Below are positions 1 through 5,240 of a DNA stretch of 5,240 bases, piece after piece; position 1 is the stretch's first letter; every line of letters starts with the position of its first letter. Source of the DNA: UBA2402 sp044371005 (lineage in GTDB: Bacteria > Planctomycetota > Phycisphaerae > Phycisphaerales > UBA1924); NCBI GenBank assembly GCA_044371005.1, contig JBILUL010000247.1:1-5240 (forward strand), read 5' to 3'. The notes beneath the pieces were generated by a model that was given only the letters and a program-made list of their open reading frames with translations, was not told the DNA's origin and made no database searches. The position numbers were made by a program, and so were the translations under genes.

Positions 1-1
1 C

Positions 2-955
2 GCCGCGTTCATGGATGATCTGGCCCGAAGCGAACAGCGCGTCGCCCATCGCAAGTCGAAGATCCCGCGCCCGACCTATCCGCTGGATCTTCCAGTCAGC
101 CTTCGTCGCGCTGAGATCGCCAAGGCCATTACAGAACATCAGGTGGTGGTCATCTGCGGCGAGACGGGTTCAGGCAAGACCACGCAGCTTCCCAAGATCT
201 GCCTTGAGCTGGGCCGGGGCGTGCGCGGGCTCATCGGTCACACGCAGCCCCGCCGCATCGCGGCACGCACCGTCGCACAGCGCATCGCCACCGAGCTCAA
301 CTCGCGGCTTGGCGATCTGGTGGGATACAAGGTACGCTTCGGTGACAAGACCAGCCCTGACAACGCCATCAAGCTGATGACCGATGGCATTCTGCTCGCC
401 GAGACACAGGGCGATCGGAATCTGGATGCGTACGACACGATCATCATCGACGAAGCGCACGAGCGAAGCCTCAACATCGACTTTCTGCTGGGGTATCTCA
501 AGACACTGCTGCCGCGGCGCAAGGACCTCAAGGTCATTGTCACGTCCGCGACGATCGATCCCGAACGCTTCAGCCGACACTTCAACGATGCGCCGATCAT
601 CAGTGTGTCGGGTCGCACGTACCCAGTTGAAGTGCTCTATCGCGAACCGATGGGGTCGGATGAAGATGAACGCGACAGCGATCTGGAGCGAGCGATTCTG
701 CACGCGGTCGATGAAGCCGCGAGCTACGGCCCCGGCGACATCCTGATGTTCTTCAGCGGCGAGCGAGAGATCCGCGAGACCGCCGAACTGCTCCACAAGC
801 ACCGTGTGCCCGGTGCGCCGCACACGCAGATTCTGCCGCTGTTTGCCAAGCTCACCGCCGAGGAGCAGCAGAAGGTCTTCGAGCCTGCCGATCCGAATCA
901 CCTGCGGCGCATCGTGCTCGCCACCAACGTCGCGGAGACCTCATTCGCTATGTGA
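2..955 (+). CDS. hrpA: HrpA-type DEAH-box RNA helicase, N-terminal half (5' partial, ends at a frameshift)
   Basis: This is the catalytic front half of an ATP-dependent 3'-5' RNA helicase of the HrpA family, a cytoplasmic enzyme; E. coli HrpA has been linked to mRNA processing and rescue of stalled ribosomes. Numbering from the ATG at 11, I see Walker A GETGSGKT (50-57), motif Ia TQPRR (78-82), DEAH (147-150), SAT (179-181), SGRTYPVEV starting the second RecA-like domain, and TNVAETS (305-311), the first part of motif V. All catalytic residues up to that point are intact. The frame is open to the window edge (A-A-F before the ATG) and these residues align with E. coli HrpA sequence that lies well inside the protein. 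The true start is therefore probably about 50 codons upstream, outside the window, and the ATG at 11 is internal. The last three residues (FAM) and the TGA at 953-955 come from reading out of frame after the break near 943. Family identification is by remembered similarity to E. coli HrpA and is very strong. Confidence 0.93.
   Translation, partial: AAFMDDLARSEQRVAHRKSKIPRPTYPLDLPVSLRRAEIAKAITEHQVVVICGETGSGKTTQLPKICLELGRGVRGLIGHTQPRRIAARTVAQRIATELNSRLGDLVGYKVRFGDKTSPDNAIKLMTDGILLAETQGDRNLDAYDTIIIDEAHERSLNIDFLLGYLKTLLPRRKDLKVIVTSATIDPERFSRHFNDAPIISVSGRTYPVEVLYREPMGSDEDERDSDLERAILHAVDEAASYGPGDILMFFSGEREIRETAELLHKHRVPGAPHTQILPLFAKLTAEEQQKVFEPADPNHLRRIVLATNVAETSFAM
941..945 (+). other. hrpA: Frameshift scar in hrpA: apparent ~16-nt deletion inside helicase motif V
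   Basis: Upstream in frame 2 the protein reads VLATNVAETS. Downstream in frame 1 it reads IRYVIDLGYARINRYS. In intact HrpA proteins these blocks are joined by about five residues, LTVPG in E. coli. The DNA goes from gagacctc straight to attcgctatgtg. Losing the last base of the Ser codon plus five codons (16 nt) accounts for both the missing residues and the frame change in one event. The lost residues belong to motif V, which contacts RNA and couples ATP hydrolysis, so even a ribosomal shift back into frame would give a protein with a damaged motif V. No slippery heptamer is visible here, so programmed frameshifting is unlikely. From this sequence alone I cannot tell a real mutation from an assembly or read error. 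Confidence 0.88.
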
Positions 956-3768
956 TCGACCTGGGCTACGCACGCATCAACCGCTATTCACCCAGAACCA
1001 AAGTACAGCGGCTTGAGGTGGAGGCGATCTCCCAGGCGTCCGCCGATCAGCGCAAGGGTCGCTGCGGCCGCGTCGGCTCGGGCGTGTGCATCCGGTTGTA
1101 CTCGGAAGAGGACTTCAAGTCGCGGTCGGTCTACACCGATCCGGAAATCGTCCGCACGAATCTGGCGAGCGTCATCTTGCAGATGGCAGCGCTCAAGCTG
1201 GGCAAGGTGGAGGACTTCCCCTTCCTCGAGCCGCCTGATTCGCGTCTTATCCGCGACGGCTATGAAACGCTGATCGAACTGGGTGCCGTGACCGAGACCG
1301 GCGAGCTGACTGAACTGGGGCGTGATCTTGCACGCCTGCCGATTGATCCTCGCATCGGCCGCATGATTCTCGCCGCGAGCGATGAGCACTGTCTGACGGA
1401 AGTGCTCATCATCGCGTCGGCCCTCTCGGTGCAGGACCCGCGCGAACGCCCGATGGACAAGCAGGATCAGGCCGATGAAGCCCACAGCGCGTTCAAGGAC
1501 CAGACCTCCGACTTCCTCTCGTGGCAGATTCTCTGGAATGCCTACCGCAATCAAAAGCGGCACATGTCCGGCAGCAAGCTGCGGCGCTGGTGCAAGGAGA
1601 AGTTCATCTCCTTCGTGCGGATGCGTGAATGGGAGGAGATGCATCACCAGCTCACCGAATTGGTCACTTCACTGGGGCATCACCAGAACGAGCGCCACGC
1701 CACGCCCGAAGCAGTGCATCGCGCCATGCTTGCGGGCCTGCTCTCAAATATTGGAACCAAGAGTGAGATCCCCGGTGAGTATCTGGGTGCACGCGGCATT
1801 CGCTTCAACATCTTCCCCGGGTCTGTCCTCTTCCGCAATGGCCCCAAATGGCTGATGGCTGCGGAACTCACACGCACGACGCGCCTCTACGCCCGCACTG
1901 TCGCATCGGTCTCGCCCGAGATCATCGAACGAGTCGGGGCGCACCTGGTGAAGAAGTCGCACTACGACCCGCACTGGGATCGCCACGCCGGACGCGTGAT
2001 GTGCCTCGAACGCGCCAGCCTCTTCGGGCTCGAACTCTCCAACCGTCGTCGCACCCACTTTGGAGCCATTGATCCTGTGCAGGCCCGTCGCATGTTCATT
2101 CACCACGCGCTGGTCGAAGGTGACATGAACAACGATGCGCCCTTCCTCAAGCACAATGTCACGCTGCTTTCGAGCCTGCGTGAGCTGGAACATCGGGCCC
2201 GCCGCCACGACATCATCACCGAAACCGCGGCGAGGTTCGAGTACTTCAACGCACGAGTCCCCGAGACCGTCTTCACGGTCGCAGAGTTCGAACGCTGGCG
2301 CCGCGTGGCATGCCGCGGCGATGCGAAGTTCCTCTTCATGACGGCTCGTGACCTCACCGCGCATGGCGCAGAAGTTCCCACCATCGAGGACTTCCCCGAT
2401 GAGATCACGCTGGGCGAACTGCATGTGCCGCTGGTCTATGTCCACAAGGTTGGCGACGAACAGGATGGCGTGACCGTTCGCCTTCCGGTGGAGGCGCTGG
2501 GGCAGCTCGATGTGAAACGCATCGACTGGCTGCTTCCGGGTCACCTTCGCGAGAAGGTCGAGACGATCATCCGCAACATTCCCAAGGATTTTCGCAGACT
2601 GCTGCCGGGCGCGGGTCCGCTGACCGAGAAGTTTCTGTCGGAGTCGCCTCGCTTCGGCGAAGGGGATCTGTTCGAACTGCTCGCCAAGTTCATCCTGCGT
2701 TCAACCACCGTTGAAGTAACGCCTGAACTGCTGCGCGGCTCGCCTCTGCCCGAGTATCTCAAGTTCCGCATCGAAGTGCTCGATCGCAAGGGCGAAGTGG
2801 TGTACGCGGGGCGCGATCTGGCCGCGCTGCGTGCCAAGCTCACGCCTCAGTTGCGGCAGACAGCGCTGCAGAGTTCTGATTCACGCTATCGCCGCGAGGG
2901 GATCAAGGTCTGGGATTTCGGTGATCTTCCCGAAAAGGTCGAAATGGAACGCCTGGGCGTGAAGGTCGCGGCCTTCCCCGGCCTGGTGGACAACATCTCA
3001 TCGGTGGGACTGCGACTCTTTGAGTCCGCCGCGGCGTGCGATCGCTCCATGCGTTCGGGCACGCGCCGCCTCTTCATGCTCGACTGCGCCGATGACCTGC
3101 GCCGCTACAGCACGCAGGTGCACGGCCTCGAACGCATGGCGGCCTACTTCGCGCCGATGGGTTCGTCGCAGACGCTGCGTGCCTCGCTGGTGGAACTGAT
3201 TGCGGACCGCGCATTCATCGCGGACCTTCCGCTGGTGCGCACCCACCGGGGGTACTTCGAACGCCGCGGCAAGGCCCTTGATCGCCTGGGCGGAGCCGTA
3301 CGCGAATGCTGCGATCTTGTGTCGCAGGTGCTCCAGCTCTATCACCAGGTGCAGTTGCAACTCTCTGGCAAGGCACCCACCGAATGGGCGACCACGCTCA
3401 GCGATGTGCGTGATCAACTCGCTCACCTCTTCCCGACGTCCAGCAGCAGCGTCTTTGTCGCTGTCCCCTTCGAGCAGTTCAAGCATTACCCGCGCTATCT
3501 GCACGGTGTTCAAACGCGGCTGCGCAAACTCCCGGGCGAAGGACTGAATCGAGACAAGCGCCACATGGGCGAACTGGCTCCGATGTGGCGTGGTGCGCTC
3601 GAACTGCTCAAACGCCAGGATGAACTGGGGCTCGACCCTGCAAAGGTCGCTGAGTATCGCTGGCTCTGCGAGGAGTTCCGCGTTTCGCTCTTTGCACAGG
3701 AACTTCGCACCGCAGTTCCCGTCTCCATCAAGCGGCTCCAGGAACTCTGGATGACGGTCGTGCGTTAA
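952..3768 (+). CDS. hrpA: HrpA-type RNA helicase, C-terminal part with HA2/OB fold and DUF3418 (separated by frameshift)
   Basis: This is the remainder of the same helicase. Conserved sequence resumes in this frame at about 943 (I-R-Y-V-I-D), nine bases before the GTG at 952, so the GTG is the first available start codon rather than a likely genuine start. Numbering from that GTG: motif VI QRKGRCGR with its arginine finger (33-40); winged helix and HA2 ratchet region (about 95-270), including VQDPRERPMDK; OB fold (about 275-345) with GARGIRFNIFPGS (279-291); then the long DUF3418 C-terminal region typical of bacterial HrpA (about 360-935), ending near FRVSLFAQEL. It ends at TAA 3766-3768. Joined to the front half and allowing for the missing residues and the off-window N-terminus, the protein would be about 1,300 residues, like E. 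coli HrpA (1,300). No further frameshift or stop is seen over more than 900 codons. Alone, this piece lacks Walker A and DEAH and cannot be a helicase. Confidence 0.92.
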   Translation: MIDLGYARINRYSPRTKVQRLEVEAISQASADQRKGRCGRVGSGVCIRLYSEEDFKSRSVYTDPEIVRTNLASVILQMAALKLGKVEDFPFLEPPDSRLIRDGYETLIELGAVTETGELTELGRDLARLPIDPRIGRMILAASDEHCLTEVLIIASALSVQDPRERPMDKQDQADEAHSAFKDQTSDFLSWQILWNAYRNQKRHMSGSKLRRWCKEKFISFVRMREWEEMHHQLTELVTSLGHHQNERHATPEAVHRAMLAGLLSNIGTKSEIPGEYLGARGIRFNIFPGSVLFRNGPKWLMAAELTRTTRLYARTVASVSPEIIERVGAHLVKKSHYDPHWDRHAGRVMCLERASLFGLELSNRRRTHFGAIDPVQARRMFIHHALVEGDMNNDAPFLKHNVTLLSSLRELEHRARRHDIITETAARFEYFNARVPETVFTVAEFERWRRVACRGDAKFLFMTARDLTAHGAEVPTIEDFPDEITLGELHVPLVYVHKVGDEQDGVTVRLPVEALGQLDVKRIDWLLPGHLREKVETIIRNIPKDFRRLLPGAGPLTEKFLSESPRFGEGDLFELLAKFILRSTTVEVTPELLRGSPLPEYLKFRIEVLDRKGEVVYAGRDLAALRAKLTPQLRQTALQSSDSRYRREGIKVWDFGDLPEKVEMERLGVKVAAFPGLVDNISSVGLRLFESAAACDRSMRSGTRRLFMLDCADDLRRYSTQVHGLERMAAYFAPMGSSQTLRASLVELIADRAFIADLPLVRTHRGYFERRGKALDRLGGAVRECCDLVSQVLQLYHQVQLQLSGKAPTEWATTLSDVRDQLAHLFPTSSSSVFVAVPFEQFKHYPRYLHGVQTRLRKLPGEGLNRDKRHMGELAPMWRGALELLKRQDELGLDPAKVAEYRWLCEEFRVSLFAQELRTAVPVSIKRLQELWMTVVR

Positions 3769-3785
3769 GTGCTCATCGCCAGGTT

Positions 3786-3798
3786 CCCCCAGGAGGGG
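3786..3798 (+). other. Small possible hairpin pairing CCCC with the GGGG of the SD-like site
   Basis: CCCC at 3786-3789 can pair with GGGG at 3795-3798 around a five-base loop (CAGGA). This would partly hide the Shine-Dalgarno-like sequence. The stem is only four G-C pairs and does not extend cleanly. No T-tract follows, so it does not look like a terminator. It is a candidate translation-modulating structure at most. Confidence 0.22.
3791..3798 (+). promoter_or_regulatory. Strong Shine-Dalgarno-like sequence AGGAGGGG
   Basis: AGGAGGGG is close to the ideal anti-16S pairing sequence. It ends 10 nt before the ATG at 3809 but 45 nt before the peptidase ATG at 3844, so it is placed for the mini-ORF and not for the peptidase. 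The peptidase ATG has only AAGG directly abutting it (3840-3843), which is too close to work as a normal site. Whether the site is used is inference; in GC-rich DNA such a purine run can occur by chance. Confidence 0.4.
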
Positions 3799-3808
3799 CA
3801 GCCGCTCG

Positions 3809-3847
3809 ATGCTCGCCAGCACACTACTCTGTGGGCCTCAAGGATGA
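3809..3847 (+). CDS. Candidate 12-codon leader mini-ORF overlapping the peptidase start
   Basis: ATG at 3809 opens a short frame encoding MLASTLLCGPQG and stopping at TGA 3845-3847. The strong SD-like AGGAGGGG lies 10 nt upstream, a usable distance. The stop overlaps the peptidase start as ATGA (3844-3847), the classic arrangement for translational coupling by re-initiation. The peptidase lacks a well-placed SD of its own, which would give the mini-ORF a role in delivering ribosomes. No family resemblance is visible, and an ORF this short arises easily by chance. The support is positional only. Confidence 0.25.
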   Translation: MLASTLLCGPQG

Positions 3848-5240
3848 TTCAGGTTCTGTTGATTCTGCTCTTCGCGGCGATGCATCTGGCCCCAGACATC
3901 GATCCGTGGCTCCCTGTCCATCCAAGCCCGCTTGCATCGCTCCTGCTCTGGCTCGTGCCGTTGAGCATCGCGGTGTTCGCTCATGGAATGCTCGCACGCA
4001 GCGCGGGTGCGGCGATGGACAAGCACGGCCAGACCCGTGCCTTCGTGATCGCGGAGCTCTTCGCATCGCGAGTCCGCGTGGCCGGGCTCTTCTGGTACCT
4101 GACCATCATGCTCGGCGCAGGCTGGGTGATGCACGCTCAGTCGTTTGGCGCCGGTCTGGTCATCGTCGATGTGCTGCTGGTCATCGGACCGCCCGTTGCC
4201 TTTCTTGGTGCACTCTGGTGGAACATGTATCCGCTCGAGGCGCGACTGCGCGAAGCGCTGCTCTACCGGCAGATCGACTCGGGCGCCCCGGTCTATGAGA
4301 TTCCCACACGCTGGCAGTTCGTCTGGGGCCAGATCAAGCATCACGTACTGCTCATCCTCATGCCCGTGCTGCTCATCAGCACCTGGGATGGTCTGCTCGA
4401 TCTGATCCTCGAACACAGAGCTGATCAGTGGCCCTGGTTTGTCGCCATCGAACCACTCCTGCGCTGGTGCGGCATCGTGGGCGCACTCATCGCCGCCCCC
4501 AGTCTCCTCAAGTGGCTCTGGAGCACCGTCCTGCTGCAGAGCGGACCATTGGTGACGACGTTCGCCGCGATGTGCGAGTGCTACAGCGTTCGAATCCGCG
4601 GCCCCTACATCTGGCGCACCCACGGCGCCATGGTCAACGGCGCGGTGCTCGGCGCCTTCTGGCCGATGCGCTACCTGCTCCTCACCGATGCGCTCGTCGA
4701 ACAACTCGATTCCATCCAGGTCGAGGGTGTTCTCGCCCATGAAGTGGCACACGTCAAGATGCGGCACATGGCCTGGCTGCTCGTCAGCGTCATCGCGTCC
4801 GTTCTGCTCACCGGCTGGCTCTGCTCCTTCGCTGCACTGGCCTGGGGCCTTGATTCACAGAGCCAGTCCGTCGGCGTGCTCGCCAGCCTCGTGAGCCTCG
4901 CCGCCGCGGTCCTGGTCTTCGGAGCCGTCAGCCGCAGATTCGAATGGCAGGCCGATGCCTTCGCTGTCCGCCATCTCTCTCAGGTACGAGCCTCCGACAC
5001 CATCACGCCTCTGGCCTCACACGCCATGGAATCGGCACTCGCTCGCGTCGCTCACCTCAACGGAGTCGCCGTCCACGCCTTTTCATGGCGACACGGCTCG
5101 ATCCTCACACGCCAGAACCGCCTGCGCGATCTCATCGGAACTCCGGGTAGCCGCCTGCCCATCGATCGCACTGTGCGACGCATCAAGCTGCTCAGCATGG
5201 TCATCTGCCTTCTGGGCGGCGCGCCATTGCTGTGGGAGTG
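3844..5240 (+). CDS. M48-family integral membrane zinc metallopeptidase (3' partial)
   Basis: This is probably a membrane-embedded zinc endopeptidase related to Ste24/HtpX (family M48); its substrate is unknown. 465 codons are present and the frame is still open at the window edge. The zinc site is HEVAH (299-303), within VLAHEVAHVKMRH, with E300 as the catalytic glutamate and H299/H303 as ligands. The third ligand is E367 in EWQAD (367-371). Upstream, VNGAVLGAFWPMRYLLLTDALVEQL (from about 264) resembles the usual edge strand and 'TDALVE' lead-in to the HExxH helix. HGSILTRQNRL (417-427) matches the late conserved HxSxxxR-type motif of the family. Hydrophobic, probably membrane-spanning segments lie at about 30-50, 80-97, 104-125, 167-189, 205-226, 309-336, 343-363 and 447-464, and the N-terminus (3-16) is also apolar. 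ATG 3844 is chosen because it keeps the hydrophobic start and overlaps the mini-ORF stop; ATG 3880 and GTG 3769 are alternatives. The domain arrangement resembles M48 proteins common in planctomycetes (inference). Confidence 0.88.
   Translation, partial: MIQVLLILLFAAMHLAPDIDPWLPVHPSPLASLLLWLVPLSIAVFAHGMLARSAGAAMDKHGQTRAFVIAELFASRVRVAGLFWYLTIMLGAGWVMHAQSFGAGLVIVDVLLVIGPPVAFLGALWWNMYPLEARLREALLYRQIDSGAPVYEIPTRWQFVWGQIKHHVLLILMPVLLISTWDGLLDLILEHRADQWPWFVAIEPLLRWCGIVGALIAAPSLLKWLWSTVLLQSGPLVTTFAAMCECYSVRIRGPYIWRTHGAMVNGAVLGAFWPMRYLLLTDALVEQLDSIQVEGVLAHEVAHVKMRHMAWLLVSVIASVLLTGWLCSFAALAWGLDSQSQSVGVLASLVSLAAAVLVFGAVSRRFEWQADAFAVRHLSQVRASDTITPLASHAMESALARVAHLNGVAVHAFSWRHGSILTRQNRLRDLIGTPGSRLPIDRTVRRIKLLSMVICLLGGAPLLWE

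Larger units (their letters stand above)
3769..3843 (+). other. Short intergenic gap between hrpA and the M48 peptidase gene
   Basis: These 75 nt contain no convincing terminator (no GC hairpin followed by a T-run) and no clear -35/-10 promoter. The close codirectional spacing makes co-transcription of the two genes plausible. The reading frame of the hrpA 3' part and of the peptidase is the same, and no stop codon other than the hrpA TAA lies between them. A GTG directly after that TAA (3769) is therefore a formal but unlikely alternative peptidase start. The gap also contains the ribosome-binding-site-like sequence and mini-ORF listed separately. Confidence 0.6.

Noticed and set aside
170..901. 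243-codon minus-strand frame opposite the helicase core
   Set aside because: The + strand carries Walker A, DEAH and SAT motifs in order over this region. The minus frame is a by-product of high-GC codon use.
934..954. GGAG before GTG 952 as a true start for an independent DUF3418 protein
   Set aside because: The GGAG ends about 14 nt before the GTG, which is too far for a good SD. It is simply the coding sequence of the conserved A-E-T residues, and homologous HrpA sequence continues upstream of the GTG in the same frame (I-R-Y).
938..955. Programmed ribosomal frameshift joining the two hrpA parts
   Set aside because: No slippery heptamer or downstream stimulator was recognised, HrpA is not known to use frameshifting, and a shift would still leave the LTVPG part of motif V missing.
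3782..3804. Intrinsic terminator after hrpA
   Set aside because: The only hairpin is a four-pair CCCC/GGGG stem without a following T-run.
2998..3822. 274-codon minus-strand frame opposite the DUF3418 region
   Set aside because: The + strand frame is continuous with HrpA to its normal C-terminus, and the minus translation shows no known motif.
3831..4298. 155-codon + strand frame beginning just before the peptidase
   Set aside because: It overlaps the peptidase in another frame, is rich in Arg/Ala/Gly/Cys, and has no domain; the peptidase frame explains the region.
3838..4767. 309-codon open frame on the minus strand
   Set aside because: It lies antisense to the M48 gene, whose zinc-site motifs and hydrophobic segments are clear on the + strand. 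Its translation is rich in D, E, H, R and Q without any recognisable domain, as expected for the complement of GC-rich hydrophobic codons.

Overview
The window is GC-rich DNA carrying two genes on the + strand. The first is a long hrpA-type DEAH-box RNA helicase gene that lacks its 5' end and is broken by a frameshift. The second is a membrane-bound M48-type zinc metallopeptidase gene that runs off the right edge. High GC, a full HrpA with its large C-terminal DUF3418 region, and a multi-pass M48 peptidase with the HEVAH / EWQAD / HGSI motif set fit a planctomycete-like bacterium, perhaps of the Phycisphaerae. This is an inference from protein style and is not proven.

Positions 2-955 encode the N-terminal helicase half: Walker A, TQPRR, DEAH and SAT motifs, and the second RecA-like domain up to TNVAETS. 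At about 941-945 the frame breaks. In intact HrpA the segment ETS-LTVPG-I(K/R)YVID is continuous. Here ETS is followed almost directly by IRYVID, one frame over. A single loss of about 16 nt (five codons plus one base) explains both the missing residues and the shift. The rest of HrpA (motif VI, winged helix, ratchet, OB fold, DUF3418) continues without interruption in the new frame to TAA at 3766-3768. The locus is therefore either a very young pseudogene or an assembly or sequencing error in a normal hrpA.

Positions 3769-3843 are a short 75-nt gap. It holds a strong Shine-Dalgarno-like AGGAGGGG, which can pair with the CCCC just 5' of it. Downstream is a 12-codon mini-ORF whose TGA overlaps the ATG of the next gene (ATGA, 3844-3847), a layout compatible with translational coupling.

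Positions 3844-5240 encode the peptidase: several hydrophobic segments, a zinc site HEVAH (299-303), a third ligand in EWQAD (367-371) and a late HGSI motif. No stop is reached before the window ends. The two genes have no obvious functional link. They may be co-transcribed because they are close and codirectional. I saw no RNA genes, mobile elements, CRISPR arrays or convincing terminators, and no strong evidence for a new biological system. The items most worth checking are the hrpA break and the leader mini-ORF.
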